Source: Emticicia agri (GTDB lineage: Bacteria > Bacteroidota > Bacteroidia > Cytophagales > Spirosomataceae). From it: a DNA stretch of 64,000 nt. The stretch lies in the NCBI GenBank assembly GCA_945860265.1, contig CAMAQF010000001.1, forward strand, positions 124,001-188,000. The letters are read 5' to 3'. A program made the translations under genes and the position numbers. The first letter of the stretch is position 1, and each line of letters starts with the position of its first letter. The notes below the pieces were generated by a model. It had not been told where the DNA came from, made no database searches, and worked only from the letters and a program-made list of their open reading frames with translations. Of this stretch, positions 1 through 10,444 are shown in pieces.

Positions 1-1005
1 AAAAATGGTCAAATCGGAGCAACTTTACTCAATACCCAATTTGATGCTTCGCTTCAACGAAGTCCGTCTTTGTATAATAAATTTGAATTTTCGGGGAAAC
101 AGAATTTAGTAGTTGGCACGAACTTTACTTATACTTGGCAAAACTTCAATTTCTTTGGTGAAGCGGCTGGCTCAAGTAGCGGCGGAATTGGGGCAATTGG
201 TGGTTTTGTGGCAGCCCTCAGCCGACAAGTCGAATGGGCAGTAAATATCCGAAACTTCGATAAAAATTTTCATAGTTTTTATGCCAATGGATTAAGCGAA
301 GGAAGTAGAAATATCAACGAACGAGGTATTTATTGGGGACTGAAATATTCTCCCAAAAAGGGTTTAACTTTCAGTGCTTTCTATGACCGATTTCAGTTTC
401 CGTGGCTCAGATATTTGGTTGATGCTCCTTCTGATGGCTTTGATTATTTACTCCGAATGACATATCAGCCAAATAAAAAAACCTTGTTCTTTGTTCAATA
501 TCACGAAGAACATAAAGGTAAAAACTTGCCGAATAATGCAACTGTGACCGACGTTGTGGTTAATGTAATGCGACAAAGTATTTTAGCAAATTTTGAATAT
601 TCGGTTAATCGGGTTTTCAAGACTCAGACCCGCGTGCAGTTGAATACTTATCAGTACGCAACTCGCTCACAATCAAAGGGTTATGCAATTATGCAAGACC
701 TCGAAGGCTCAATAAGAAAGCTACAACTAAAAGGCAGAATCGCTTATTATAATACTGATGATTATGATTCGAGAATCTATGTTTATGAAAATGACGTCCT
801 TTATGCCGTTTCGTTGCCAGCTTATTCGGGAAAAGGTTTTCGTACTTATCTGATTGCTCGTTATGGCCTCACCCGAAACCTTGATTTGTGGGTACGTTAT
901 GCTCGTACACAACTCAATAATGCAAGCAAAATTGGCAGCGGCACAGACCAAATCAATGCTCCGAATCGCAGCGAAGTGAAAGCACAGATTAGGTATTCGT
1001 TTTAA
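1..1005 (+). CDS. C-terminal part of an outer-membrane beta-barrel protein (5' end outside window)
   Basis: The reading frame is open from base 1, so the start lies outside the window; 334 codons are visible. The visible part is rich in alternating aromatic and polar strands (for example TNFTYTWQNFNFFG and LIARYGLTRNLDLWVRYART) and ends in the residues RYSF, the terminal-aromatic signature of proteins folded by the BAM machinery. The strand pattern resembles the C-terminal barrel of large Bacteroidota proteins whose N-terminus carries helix-hairpin-helix repeats, but that N-terminus cannot be seen, so this is only a suggestion. A hairpin terminator follows directly, and the next gene is convergent. 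Barrel call fairly sure; function unknown. Confidence 0.75.
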   Translation, partial: KNGQIGATLLNTQFDASLQRSPSLYNKFEFSGKQNLVVGTNFTYTWQNFNFFGEAAGSSSGGIGAIGGFVAALSRQVEWAVNIRNFDKNFHSFYANGLSEGSRNINERGIYWGLKYSPKKGLTFSAFYDRFQFPWLRYLVDAPSDGFDYLLRMTYQPNKKTLFFVQYHEEHKGKNLPNNATVTDVVVNVMRQSILANFEYSVNRVFKTQTRVQLNTYQYATRSQSKGYAIMQDLEGSIRKLQLKGRIAYYNTDDYDSRIYVYENDVLYAVSLPAYSGKGFRTYLIARYGLTRNLDLWVRYARTQLNNASKIGSGTDQINAPNRSEVKAQIRYSF

Positions 1006-1009
1006 AACA

Positions 1010-1036
1010 CAAAAGCACCCCCGAAGGAATGCTTTT
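1010..1036. terminator. Bidirectional rho-independent terminator
   Basis: An AAAAGCA arm and a TGCTTTTT arm enclose a short C-rich/G-rich loop between two convergent genes. A-run on one side and T-run on the other let it serve both strands. Confidence 0.65.
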
Positions 1037-1059
1037 TGTGGCAATTGTGATGTTAGGGT

Positions 1060-4000
1060 TTAAAAGCTATATCTCAGACCTAACTGTACTAAATATGGTT
1101 CACCAGAAGGTGTAACGATACCCGCAGTATTTACACGATAATTGAATCTCTTATTTGCAGCATCAAAATTCGGAAGAGCAGCAGTTGTTCCGCTTGCAGG
1201 TACGCCCGTTGCGTAGAGTGCTTGCGAACCAAGCGATTTGTTTGATCCCCAAGTTTTCTTGAATAAATTACCTAAGTTGAAAATATCAGCCGATAACTCA
1301 ACGCCCTGCGATTTGTGAATCTTGAAACGTTTGCTGAGTCTCATATCAAATGTTCCGAAGAAACCGTTGATACCACCATTACGCATGGCCATTTGTCCCA
1401 TATATTTACTGATATAATCTTTGATACTTTGACTTGCATTTGGATTATCAAGAACTGCTTGTAAACCTGTACGCACATTTTGAGGAACGCTTGAGTCGTT
1501 AATGTCAAAAATATACGCTAAATCGTTTTGTCCTGCCACGAAATCAGCATTACTATTTGCTCCTGATAATAATGTATAACGAGTTCCACCAATACCCGAA
1601 TAACGTAAACCTACACTAACACCATAAAACGTTGGTAAAGTACCATAAAATACAACTTTATGACGGAACTGATTATCTGAATAAGTCATTTTTGATAAAT
1701 CACGTGGGTCGTCTTTTACTGGTAAAACTAAAGTAGAAGTATTGGCCACATTTCCGTTGAATGAAGTATTATCTTTAACATCATTATAAGTATAACTCAT
1801 CGTAATTTCACCATCTTTGAAATACTGATAAGTACCATCAAGCACTACTGCAAACTGATTTACTTTTCCAGTACTATTTAATTCAAGCACACGACCAACT
1901 TTTTTGCTAATACGCCCCTGTAACCAATCGCCCGAGCCATTACTTGGCATTGTGCTAAGTGGCACATATACTCCACGATTTGCCTCATTAGCCAATGTAA
2001 AAAACGGAGTTGTTGCCATGTTTCTGTCAACATATACATAGTTATTACGAGCCAAAGTTGCAAAACCAGTAATACCCACTCTAAATTTATCATTAATAAA
2101 ATGACTGTATGATAGGTTTGCCTTATAGACAACAGGCACACTCGCATCTTTACCATTTGTATTGATTGTTGCTGATTGGAAAGCAGCTAAAGTCGGAATC
2201 GAAGCCGGATTATTTCTATAAGCATTAAAATCAGCTACTGGAAGGTTGGGAGCTCTAACATCGACCGTAGCAGTATTGTTACCATCAAAATATAAGTTAT
2301 TAATAACCACATAGTTGTTGAGGTCAGACGAAAATACACCAGCACCTAAACGAATAAAATCTTTGTGTTTGTCGTTAATATCCCAAGATAATTGGATACG
2401 TGGCTGAACAATAAACGCACGAAGTTTATTATCAGTACGGATTCCTAATTCATCGAAAACCAATTGATTAAACTTAGCTTCAGGATATTTTGAATAATCT
2501 AAACGAATACCAGCTGTCATATCTAAACCCAATGCGAGTTTAGTTTGCATTTGACCGTAAAGACCTAAATTCCAGATATTACTCGTCACTCGTGGGTCTG
2601 CAACCAATGGTACTTCTCTGAAATAACGGTAAGGCTGATTATTTTCAAAGGCAGTTAAACCCAAATATTGAAAACGTCCATTTACTTCACTTCCATATTG
2701 CGATATACCATTTGTGTACATCAAATCTGCACCAAAAGTGTAATTTATTTTATTAGTGCTATAGTAGAAATTATCAACCAGTTGCAAAACATTGTTTTTG
2801 AAATTTTCTTGGGCAAAACGGTGTCCACCAATCTGAATGTTAGTTGAACGCACGGCACCAGCGATTGTAGAAGTTACATTTTCGACAATTGCTCTTGGAA
2901 TATTAGAAGATGGCAATTGGTCTCCTGGTGCACTATTTTGATACGTATAAAGGTGCTGTAATTTTAATTCGTTTGTTATTCTTGGGCCAGCCGTAGTACG
3001 AAGTGTAGCTAAAAAGCTATTGTCAACGTTAAAGTCATTACCTGTTGATTCATACAAGTTAATTGATGTATTATCTGTTAATCCTAACTTGTTTCTATCA
3101 TTCGTATAATTATTTCTGATAGTCAATAAATTATTGCCATTGATTTGCCAGTCGATACGACCAAAACCTGCATCAGAACCACGATTTTTATCAAACGCTC
3201 CGTATTGTGGAGTATTTGCAACACCATATTTACTACGTGCAATACCTACAAATTTATCAAGTGTTGCGTTAGTTACGTTGAAACGACTTTCATCATCAGC
3301 CGACTGAATATTTGCTATAACCAACGAACGTAGATCTTGTTGATGATCCCAAGCAGCAAAAAAATGAAGTTTGTCTTTGATGATTGGCCCGCCAAGTGAG
3401 AAACCATATTGATAGGTTGAGTAATTATTGAAACGTTTATTTCCTCTAATATCATAAGGACTTGCAAGCCAATTTGCACGACCAAAAGTAAATGCACTTC
3501 CGCTCAATGTATTAGTACCTGCTTTTGTTACTGCACTAACCGTACCACCTCCGCTACGTCCGTACGTGATATCATATTGATTTGTTACTACTTTAAATTC
3601 ACGAACAGCCTCAATCGAAATAGAATATGGTGCACCGCTTCGGCTTGTCGTCGAACCCGCCGATGTTGGATTCTTGGCGTTCATACCATCAATTGTGTAG
3701 TTTGTTGAAGAACCTAACTGCCCCGAAATACTTCCACCTCTTGCAAGTGGAGAGAGGTCTAATAAGGTAGTAAAATTACGACCATTTACTGGAAGTTTAG
3801 TAATTGACCTTGCTGAGACTGCAGTAGCAGCTCCGATATTTTCCACCTTGTTTTTCAAGCCAGATGCTACAACCTCCACTACTTCAAGCGTTTGTACGCT
3901 TTCAGCCATACTAATGTTTACTTTTATGGCATCACCTTGGTTGAGTGCATAACCTGTACGCTTTTGCTCACCATAGCCTATAAATGTAACATTTACAGAA

Positions 4001-4236
4001 TACGGCCCACCCAAAGGAAGTTCCTTAAAAATATACTCTCCAAGGGCATTTGTGAGTGTTCCTGTTGTAAAACCCGTTGATTCATTACGAACTTTAACCG
4101 AAGCTCCCGGAAGGAGTTGGCGTTGATTATCAGAAATTACCCCAGAAATTGAGGCTTGCGTCGTTTGTGCAGCCACTCTGTTGTTTATCAGAATACAACA
4201 CAATAGTAGTGATTTGATGAATAAATTTTTAAGCAT
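1060..4236 (-). CDS. TonB-dependent receptor, Oar-like, with N-terminal carboxypeptidase-regulatory-like domain
   Basis: 1058 residues. A signal peptide (residues 1-23, ending VAAQ) is followed by a carboxypeptidase-D regulatory-like beta-sandwich (about 26-115, containing LPGASVKVRNESTG and NALGEYIFKELPLGG), then a plug domain (about 125-240, with NGRNFTTLLDLSPLARGG and YTIDGMNAKNPTS) and a long barrel that ends in LGLRYSF. This order is that of Oar-type receptors of Bacteroidota and Myxococcota, which sit in the outer membrane and take up large or unknown ligands by TonB energy. No SusD partner is adjacent, which argues against a classical glycan-uptake pair. The gene stands alone: the next gene upstream on the same strand (4357) is separated by about 120 bases. 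The ATG is followed directly by a good signal peptide. Substrate unknown. Confidence 0.85.
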   Translation of the reverse strand: MLKNLFIKSLLLCCILINNRVAAQTTQASISGVISDNQRQLLPGASVKVRNESTGFTTGTLTNALGEYIFKELPLGGPYSVNVTFIGYGEQKRTGYALNQGDAIKVNISMAESVQTLEVVEVVASGLKNKVENIGAATAVSARSITKLPVNGRNFTTLLDLSPLARGGSISGQLGSSTNYTIDGMNAKNPTSAGSTTSRSGAPYSISIEAVREFKVVTNQYDITYGRSGGGTVSAVTKAGTNTLSGSAFTFGRANWLASPYDIRGNKRFNNYSTYQYGFSLGGPIIKDKLHFFAAWDHQQDLRSLVIANIQSADDESRFNVTNATLDKFVGIARSKYGVANTPQYGAFDKNRGSDAGFGRIDWQINGNNLLTIRNNYTNDRNKLGLTDNTSINLYESTGNDFNVDNSFLATLRTTAGPRITNELKLQHLYTYQNSAPGDQLPSSNIPRAIVENVTSTIAGAVRSTNIQIGGHRFAQENFKNNVLQLVDNFYYSTNKINYTFGADLMYTNGISQYGSEVNGRFQYLGLTAFENNQPYRYFREVPLVADPRVTSNIWNLGLYGQMQTKLALGLDMTAGIRLDYSKYPEAKFNQLVFDELGIRTDNKLRAFIVQPRIQLSWDINDKHKDFIRLGAGVFSSDLNNYVVINNLYFDGNNTATVDVRAPNLPVADFNAYRNNPASIPTLAAFQSATINTNGKDASVPVVYKANLSYSHFINDKFRVGITGFATLARNNYVYVDRNMATTPFFTLANEANRGVYVPLSTMPSNGSGDWLQGRISKKVGRVLELNSTGKVNQFAVVLDGTYQYFKDGEITMSYTYNDVKDNTSFNGNVANTSTLVLPVKDDPRDLSKMTYSDNQFRHKVVFYGTLPTFYGVSVGLRYSGIGGTRYTLLSGANSNADFVAGQNDLAYIFDINDSSVPQNVRTGLQAVLDNPNASQSIKDYISKYMGQMAMRNGGINGFFGTFDMRLSKRFKIHKSQGVELSADIFNLGNLFKKTWGSNKSLGSQALYATGVPASGTTAALPNFDAANKRFNYRVNTAGIVTPSGEPYLVQLGLRYSF

Positions 4237-4356
4237 TTGTGATTTTGTTTTTTGAATTACAAAATAAGTGCTGTAAAATTATCTCAATATCTCCTTTTAA
4301 TTATCTCTATATTATCTTAGCATAGCTGACTAAGAATTATCCAAAAACATCTTTAT

Positions 4357-5202
4357 TTAATTATTTAAGCAATATTCTACCAAACCATCTACAGGTGTTT
4401 TTAGTATTCTGCCAACGATAAGATGTTTCGTTTTAGCTACTTTTATCAAAACATCTTTGTAGTAAAAAGCCACCGAACCCACAAAATTCACATTGGTTTC
4501 GTAGCACATTGGGTATTTAAGAATATATCTTTCAAAAAATTGCAAGAAACAATTTTCTACTAAATTTCCACAAAAATCATCTTCGATATTATCAAACAAA
4601 AACCTTGAAAACGTAGCAAAATAACGATTCGGGAAAGGTTTATGATAGGCATTTTCGAGAACCGTCAGCCTATCCATCGTTCCATATTTTTCTTCAAATT
4701 TTGTTCTTATTTCGAGCGGCATTTCTTTGTGTAAATAAGTCAATATCAGGATTTTACCTAAATGCCCGCCACTGCCTTCGTCGCCCAACCAAAAACCCAA
4801 CGGTGGTACTTGAAAACCAGTTTTTTCGCCATCAAAATAGATGGAATTTGAGCCAGTTCCGAGAATACAGGCAATTCCTGCTGTTTTTCCACACACTGCT
4901 CGAGCCGCACCTACCACATCGCTTTGAGCTTCAATTTGCTCACAAGTCGGGAAAACTTGTAAGATTGCGTTTTTTATCACCTCAGCTTTTTCTTCATTAG
5001 TCACACCCGTTCCGTAATAAAAAACTTGTTTTATTTCTTTTGTGCAGAGTGGTAAAAGGTTAATCTTTAGTTCGTTGGCAATCGAATTGGCATCTTGGTA
5101 GTATGGATTAAATCCGACGGTCTGAGTTTGAGTAACTACTTTGTTTTGGTCTAAAATTCGCCAATCGGTTTTGGTTGAGCCGCTATCTGCAATGAGAATC
5201 AT
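4357..5202 (-). CDS. BadF/BadG/BcrA/BcrD-type ATPase, N-acetylglucosamine-kinase-like
   Basis: 281 residues, the usual size for the Bacteroidota form of this family. The N-terminus MILIADSGSTKTDWRILD is the phosphate-1 loop of the ASKHA (actin/hexokinase) fold; CILGTGSNSIYFDG (about 113-126) is the phosphate-2 region and LGFWLGDEGSGGHLGK (about 135-150) is the typical adenosine/sugar segment of N-acetylglucosamine kinase homologues. Such proteins phosphorylate amino sugars recovered from the cell wall in the cytoplasm. The true substrate cannot be read from sequence. It stands between the Oar-like receptor on its own strand and glnS on the other strand, and its start abuts a palindromic repeat that fills the gap to glnS. 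Confidence 0.8.
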   Translation of the reverse strand: MILIADSGSTKTDWRILDQNKVVTQTQTVGFNPYYQDANSIANELKINLLPLCTKEIKQVFYYGTGVTNEEKAEVIKNAILQVFPTCEQIEAQSDVVGAARAVCGKTAGIACILGTGSNSIYFDGEKTGFQVPPLGFWLGDEGSGGHLGKILILTYLHKEMPLEIRTKFEEKYGTMDRLTVLENAYHKPFPNRYFATFSRFLFDNIEDDFCGNLVENCFLQFFERYILKYPMCYETNVNFVGSVAFYYKDVLIKVAKTKHLIVGRILKTPVDGLVEYCLNN

Positions 5203-5237
5203 GTAAAGAAATGTTTTTTGATGTAAATGTCAGAAAT

Positions 5238-5321
5238 GTAGGACAGGTTTGCAACCTGTCGATATGTAGAAATAGTTTTTACTCATTATCTGATGTTGAC
5301 AGGTTGCAAAACATATTCTAC
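5238..5321. repeat. GACAGGTT palindromic repeat element, copy 1
   Basis: The left arm (5238-5260) begins GTAGGACAGG and contains TTGCAACCTGTC; the right arm (5298-5321) is its near inverse complement and ends TTCTAC. About 37 bases of unrelated sequence separate the arms. A second copy with the same arms lies at 51814-51879. Both copies sit in intergenic DNA. Likely a small dispersed palindromic (REP-like) element. Confidence 0.75.
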
Positions 5322-5450
5322 AAAAACATAATATTTTTAATTTTTTATTTCATTAATTCAATAAAATCTTGCGTTAAATGGATACTTCCCAACTTTAAAC
5401 TTAAAAAATAGTTAAATTCGCAAAATAGCAATATCACCACTTACAGAATC

Positions 5451-7121
5451 ATGGCAGAAGCGACTGAAAAACCATTAAATTTTATTGAACAAATTATCGA
5501 AGATGACCTCGCAGCAGGTAAAAACAACGGTCGAATTTTGACCCGTTTTCCTCCTGAGCCAAACGGCTACTTACATATTGGTCATGCTAAATCAATCTGT
5601 TTGAATTTTGGAGTTGCCCAGAAATACGGTGGAAAAACAAACCTTCGATTTGATGATACCAACCCAGTAACTGAAGAAACCGAATACGTTGAGTCTATCA
5701 AAGCCGATGTAAAATGGCTCGGTTTTGAGTGGGCAGAAGAACTTTATGCGTCTGATTATTTCGACCAACTATACGAATTTGCCTTAAATCTTATCAAAAA
5801 AGGTTTGGCTTACGTCGATGATAGTACATCCGAAGAAATGGCTGTTATGAAAGGTACCCCAACCTTGGCGGGCATTAATAGCTCTTATCGTGATGAGCGT
5901 AGTATCGAAGAAAATTTTGATCTATTTACTCGAATGAAAAATGGCGATTTTGCTGAAGGCACAAGAGTTTTGAGAGCCAAAATCAATATGGCTTCTACTA
6001 ATATGCTCATGCGTGACCCAATCATTTATCGCATAAAAATAGCGACCCATCACCGAACTGGTGATAAGTGGTGCATTTATCCCATGTATGATTTTGCTCA
6101 TGGACAATCTGATTCGATTGAGCAGATTACGCATTCAATCTGCACACTGGAGTTCGTGCCTCACCGTGAGCTTTACGATTGGTGTATCGAAAGTTTAGAA
6201 ATTTTCCCTTCAAAACAGTACGAATTTGCTCGTTTGAACCTTTCTTATGCAATTACGAGTAAAAGAAAACTTTTAAAATTAGTTACCGATAACTTCGTAA
6301 CAGGCTGGGACGACCCTCGTATGCCGACTATTTCGGGGATGCGTCGCCGAGGTTATTCTGCTCAATCGATTCGTGAGTTTTGCGACCGTATAGGTATCGC
6401 CAAGCGTGATAATTTGATTGACGTAAGTTTATTGGAGTTTTGTGTGCGTGAACACCTCAATAAAATTGCCACTCGTGTAATGGCCGTGCTTGACCCAATA
6501 AAACTCATTATTACGAATTATCCAGACAGACAAGTTGAAGAATTAAAGGCTGAAAATAACCCCGAAGACCACGAAAGCGGTTCAAGAATTATGCCATTTA
6601 GCCGTGAAATTTTGATTGAAAAAGATGATTTCATGGAAAATCCAACGAAAAAATATTTCCGTTTAGGGCCAGGTTTAATGGTGCGTTTGAAAAATGCTTA
6701 TATTATCAAATGTGATGATATTATAAAAGATGAGAACGGGGAAATCGTTGAAATTCATTGTTCATACATTGAAAACTCACGAAGCGGAAACGATACTTCG
6801 GGTATTAATGTAAAAGGAACAATTCACTGGGTTTCGGAAGCACAAGCCGTCGATGCTGAGGTTCGAATTTATGATCGACTCTTTAAAACAGAAGACCCAA
6901 GCCGTGAAGATGGCGATTTCAAAGAATATCTAAATCCAGAGTCGTTACAAGTGACTACGGCAAAAGTCGAGCCTGCACTCAAAAATGCAACTCTAAACAC
7001 ACCTTATCAATTCTTACGTAAAGGATATTTCTGTTTGGATGCTGATTCGACAACCGATAAATTGGTTTTCAATAAAACCGTTGGTTTGAAAGATACATGG
7101 GCAAAGGAAGCCGGTAAATAA
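5451..7121 (+). CDS. glnS: Glutamine--tRNA ligase
   Basis: 556 residues, matching the usual length of bacterial glutaminyl-tRNA synthetase. The class I signature [15 protein letters not shown] is at residues 35-48 (HIGH at 42-45), and TSKRK at 269-273 is the KMSKS equivalent. The segment [19 protein letters not shown] and the anticodon-binding beta-barrel C-terminus ([16 protein letters not shown] and the [10 protein letters not shown] end) are typical for GlnRS rather than GluRS. It charges tRNA-Gln with glutamine in the cytoplasm. The ATG follows about 50 bases of AT-rich leader; the gene is monocistronic as far as can be seen. Confidence 0.97.
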   Translation: MAEATEKPLNFIEQIIEDDLAAGKNNGRILTRFPPEPNGYLHIGHAKSICLNFGVAQKYGGKTNLRFDDTNPVTEETEYVESIKADVKWLGFEWAEELYASDYFDQLYEFALNLIKKGLAYVDDSTSEEMAVMKGTPTLAGINSSYRDERSIEENFDLFTRMKNGDFAEGTRVLRAKINMASTNMLMRDPIIYRIKIATHHRTGDKWCIYPMYDFAHGQSDSIEQITHSICTLEFVPHRELYDWCIESLEIFPSKQYEFARLNLSYAITSKRKLLKLVTDNFVTGWDDPRMPTISGMRRRGYSAQSIREFCDRIGIAKRDNLIDVSLLEFCVREHLNKIATRVMAVLDPIKLIITNYPDRQVEELKAENNPEDHESGSRIMPFSREILIEKDDFMENPTKKYFRLGPGLMVRLKNAYIIKCDDIIKDENGEIVEIHCSYIENSRSGNDTSGINVKGTIHWVSEAQAVDAEVRIYDRLFKTEDPSREDGDFKEYLNPESLQVTTAKVEPALKNATLNTPYQFLRKGYFCLDADSTTDKLVFNKTVGLKDTWAKEAGK

Positions 7122-7141
7122 GGCTTCATAATAAACCATCT

Positions 7142-7185
7142 AAAACTTGCAAGGTTTAAAATTAGTCGCTTTGCAGGTTTTGCTA
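7142..7185 (+). terminator. Possible weak terminator after glnS
   Basis: An AAAACTTGCAA arm and a TTTGCAGGTTTT arm can pair imperfectly, about 20 bases after the glnS stop. There is no long T-run, so the call is weak. Confidence 0.35.
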
Positions 7186-7268
7186 TTTTATAAAAGAAAT
7201 TTTCAAATATAATTATACAAATTCTTCAAAAAAAACGTTTTTAATCACAACAAATAAAAATCCTTACG

Positions 7269-7994
7269 ATGAAAAACACAGCAATTAAAATCGTCGCTTT
7301 TATGATCATAAGTCTATGTACTTTTGCCCAAACCGCCGACGATATTTTCAAAAATCACCTAGACGCAACGGGCGGAAAGGCTCTTTGGGATAGCGTCTCT
7401 ACTTATTCAATTAAGCAAGCTTATCAAGGAAATTCGGCGGCTAATTATGATGTTGAGTTAAAAGGCTCATTTAGTGAAGCAGCTCTCTATAAAGCAAAAA
7501 CTATCTTGAAACGTACATTTATATTTGGCATAAAAGGTGCAGAAGGTTGGAGAAAAGTACCTCTTGGTAGTTCCGATAAAATAACGCAATACGAAACAAA
7601 TACATTGAGTGAGAAAGAGCAAGAGAATATGCGTAGAGAATTGAAAGAGAATATTCTACCATTTCTTGATTATGAAGAAAAAGGCTACATCGCAACGATG
7701 GTTGGTAGCGAAACCATCAATGGAGCCAAAACAACTCATGTAGAATTAAGTGGCAAAGTAGTAAAATACAATCTCTATTTTGATGAGATTACGGGACTTT
7801 TAACAAGAAAAAAACTTACTCTGAACACAGGTGAAGTAATTACGGAAGATTATACCAAATACGGCGATTCTGCCTACGGGTTGAAATTTCCGACCGAATC
7901 AAATTACTTAAGCAGCATCGACAAAAGAAATTTAAAAGTAAGCACTTCGGTTATTTTCAATGATATAATTGCACCTGCTTTTCTTACCCGATAA
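7269..7994 (+). CDS. Exported protein of unknown function, possibly LolA/outer-membrane lipoprotein-sorting-like
   Basis: 241 residues with a clear Sec signal peptide (MKNTAIKIVAFMIISLCTFA, cleavage near AQTADD). The mature part begins DDIFKNHLDATGGKALWDSVSTYSIK, a pattern common in Bacteroidota periplasmic proteins with the LolA-like half-barrel fold, followed by alternating strands (TTHVELSGKVVKYNLYFDEITGLLTRKKL). The fold assignment rests on pattern only. It has its own terminator and stands alone between glnS and the ECF sigma gene. No catalytic motif is visible; it may carry a hydrophobic ligand or have a structural role. Confidence 0.6.
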   Translation: MKNTAIKIVAFMIISLCTFAQTADDIFKNHLDATGGKALWDSVSTYSIKQAYQGNSAANYDVELKGSFSEAALYKAKTILKRTFIFGIKGAEGWRKVPLGSSDKITQYETNTLSEKEQENMRRELKENILPFLDYEEKGYIATMVGSETINGAKTTHVELSGKVVKYNLYFDEITGLLTRKKLTLNTGEVITEDYTKYGDSAYGLKFPTESNYLSSIDKRNLKVSTSVIFNDIIAPAFLTR

Positions 7995-8012
7995 GAAAAT
8001 TTATAAGGACTT

Positions 8013-8040
8013 AGCCTCTCAATTTTGAGGGGCTTTTTTT
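8013..8040 (+). terminator. Rho-independent terminator
   Basis: AGCCTCTC / GAGGGGCT stem with an AATTTT loop followed by a run of seven T, 18 bases after the stop at 7994. Confidence 0.85.
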
Positions 8041-8181
8041 GATTTTTTTTAGGAGAAAAATAAAGACTTATATTACTTTTTAAATATTTTCAACCAAATC
8101 CAACCATTTTAATAAAAATAGGGTCTTATTGTTAGTGCCCTATAAAATCTATTTGGTTGAAGCATAATATTTGCCTTTTTC

Positions 8182-8733
8182 ATGTATAGCGAACAAGAGT
8201 TAATAAAGGCTTGTATTCGCCAAGAACGATCAGCCCAACGGCAACTTTACGAGCGATTTGCAAGTAAGTTGTTTGCTACTGCTTTGCGTTATATGAAAAA
8301 TAGAAGCGATGCCGAAGATGTTTTGCAAGATTCGTTTATAAAGATTTACCAGAAAATAAATAGTTTCCGATTTGATTGTCCGATCGAAGCATGGCTCAGA
8401 AAAATAGTGGTCAATACGGCCTTGAAGCACTTACAAAGTCAGCCAAATTATATGCAACACACTGATAGCCAGTTGATTTGCGATGAAGTGGAGCTAGATG
8501 AATTTACGCTTTCGAATTTTGAGTTTAAGCAATTAATGGAAATAGTGCAGAGTTTACCCGATGGCTGTCGAACAATTTTTAACTTACACGCCATTGAAGG
8601 CTATCAACACAACGAAATCGCGGCCATGCTAAGTGTTGCAGAAGGTACATCAAAGTCGCAATATTCAAGGGCCAGAAATTTATTACAAGCTAAATTAAAA
8701 GCGATGGGAATAAGCCTCAAAGCAATGAAGTAA
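8182..8733 (+). CDS. RNA polymerase sigma factor, ECF family
   Basis: 183 residues. Region 2 spans about residues 20-85 (YMKNRSDAEDVLQDSFIKIY is the region 2.2 core contact helix and the FRFDCPIEAWLRKIVVNTALKH stretch is 2.3-2.4). Region 4 is at about 130-175, where GYQHNEIAAMLSVAEGTSKS forms the -35-recognising helix-turn-helix. No region 3 or 1.1, as expected for extracytoplasmic-function sigma factors. It is followed after 42 bases by a membrane protein with anti-sigma-like architecture, so the two probably form a regulatory pair. Target genes cannot be inferred. Confidence 0.92.
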   Translation: MYSEQELIKACIRQERSAQRQLYERFASKLFATALRYMKNRSDAEDVLQDSFIKIYQKINSFRFDCPIEAWLRKIVVNTALKHLQSQPNYMQHTDSQLICDEVELDEFTLSNFEFKQLMEIVQSLPDGCRTIFNLHAIEGYQHNEIAAMLSVAEGTSKSQYSRARNLLQAKLKAMGISLKAMK

Positions 8734-8775
8734 ATCATTTAAGCAAAAAATACAAAACTGTTTTCGTAGAAACAA

Positions 8776-10320
8776 ATGGACTCACAGAAGCCAAATAATT
8801 TTGAAAAAGAATGGCAAAAGGCACTTAATGATGCTTCTCTTGTTCCCCCAAGCGATATGTGGGAGCGAATTGAGCAAGATTTAGAGCGAAATAAACGCCG
8901 TCCTTTCTTATTTTTCTTTCGTCCATCAGCTATGCTTGCTGGTGTGGCTGCAACTTTAGTTTTGGCTTTGGGAGGAATCCTATTTTTCAATCAAAAAGAA
9001 TTGAAAAAACCATTGGCTGTTATTAATAAAAAATCATCAAATTCTAAAAATATCAATGCTCAAAAAAATAAATCTGATTCCAAGATTGATAATTTTGCTT
9101 TAGCAATACCGAGTTCTGCCGAACTAAATCTTTCAACTGAAAATAATGCCACAAAGCAAACATTTGCTTTGTCCGAAACAGATATAAATAAACGTGTTTC
9201 TAACCCAAAGACATCTACAATAAACAATCAGTTGACAGCCTTAGCTGCGGCACGTTTTGCTAACTCTATTGATAAGGGTACAAATGAACCTGTAAGCAAC
9301 AATCAACCATTGGGTAGTTATAATATACAAACACTTGATAATCAAACTAATAGAAGTATTTCAGTCGCTAAAAATGACAATGAAGCAATTGTAGATTTAA
9401 CTTTATTGAAATATCGTAACTACCAATATTTAGGAAGCCGCTATACTTTGAAGAGAAATAAATTGGTATTTGAAGCACAAGTAACCGAAGCACCAGTTGT
9501 GGCATCAGACGATTCTAAATTTTGGATGGGTGTTCAATCGGGAGTTTCGCCTTTTGACCCTAATATGAAACTAGGCGGACTAAATACCGTTGCAATGGCA
9601 CAAGCAGATGCTTTTGCCACTGCTTCCAACCGACCAATTTTGGGGCCTTCTCCATCTGTAAGCGAGCCGAAACCTAAGATTATGGTTTCTCCACCGCAAA
9701 ATACAATTAAGTCGGGAATTGGCATTAATGCAGGAGTAGCGATGGGCTATAAAATTTCAAAAAAATGGAATTTTGAAAGTGGAATCAGATATTTACGTGG
9801 AAATTCAACTTTGAATAGTAATACTTATTCTTTCCAGCAGAATGGCTATGTAAATACTTTTTTTGCCAATTATTTGACACAAAATTCATCAAATCAAGGG
9901 TTAAAAATTGCCAATGGTCAAGTCAATACAGTAATAGCGGATGCCTCGCAATTTGGAAATCGATATGAATATTTGATTATTCCGATGCAGGTTGGTTATG
10001 AAATCGGTTTATCGAAAAAGCTTGCTCTAAACATTTTAGCGGGTGTTTCAACTGATATTTTCTTGCAAAATACTATCATAAATGATAATAGTATCGTTCA
10101 AGAAAAAAGCACTTTTAATACATCAAGCAATATTTATAAGCCTTTGAATCTGAGTAGTTTAGGTGGTGTAAGAGCAAGCTACCTTATAAGTAAACATTGG
10201 CAGTTAAATTTAGGAAGCTATTATCAGCATTCCCTGTTTTCGGGTATTAATAACTCAACAGCTTTACAAATGCGTTTAAAAATGTTTGGCTTAAATTACG
10301 GCTTAAATTACCGTTTTTAA
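8776..10320 (+). CDS. Single-pass membrane protein with C-terminal beta-barrel-like domain, putative anti-sigma partner
   Basis: 514 residues. The first 45 residues are cytoplasmic and charged (FEKEWQKALNDASLVPPSDMWERIEQDLERNKRR), like the sigma-binding segment found next to ECF genes in this phylum. A transmembrane helix follows (about 51-71, AMLAGVAATLVLALGGILFF), then a long polar linker, then about 200 residues of outer-membrane-protein-like strands (GISAGVAMGYKISKKWNFESGIRYL-type pattern) ending in YGLNYRF. Position just after the sigma gene supports a role as its membrane-bound controller. How an inner-membrane helix and a barrel-like domain coexist is unexplained; the strands might form a small periplasmic domain instead. 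Confidence 0.7.
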   Translation: MDSQKPNNFEKEWQKALNDASLVPPSDMWERIEQDLERNKRRPFLFFFRPSAMLAGVAATLVLALGGILFFNQKELKKPLAVINKKSSNSKNINAQKNKSDSKIDNFALAIPSSAELNLSTENNATKQTFALSETDINKRVSNPKTSTINNQLTALAAARFANSIDKGTNEPVSNNQPLGSYNIQTLDNQTNRSISVAKNDNEAIVDLTLLKYRNYQYLGSRYTLKRNKLVFEAQVTEAPVVASDDSKFWMGVQSGVSPFDPNMKLGGLNTVAMAQADAFATASNRPILGPSPSVSEPKPKIMVSPPQNTIKSGIGINAGVAMGYKISKKWNFESGIRYLRGNSTLNSNTYSFQQNGYVNTFFANYLTQNSSNQGLKIANGQVNTVIADASQFGNRYEYLIIPMQVGYEIGLSKKLALNILAGVSTDIFLQNTIINDNSIVQEKSTFNTSSNIYKPLNLSSLGGVRASYLISKHWQLNLGSYYQHSLFSGINNSTALQMRLKMFGLNYGLNYRF

Positions 10321-10444
10321 GCCAAAATATTTAATAAAGCTATCGAGCGTCGGCTACTTTAGCACGGATTAAATATTAAAGATTTTTGAGTTTTGAGTTT
10401 TGAGGTAATCACATCCTCAATCAACAGCCTTTAATCATAAAATG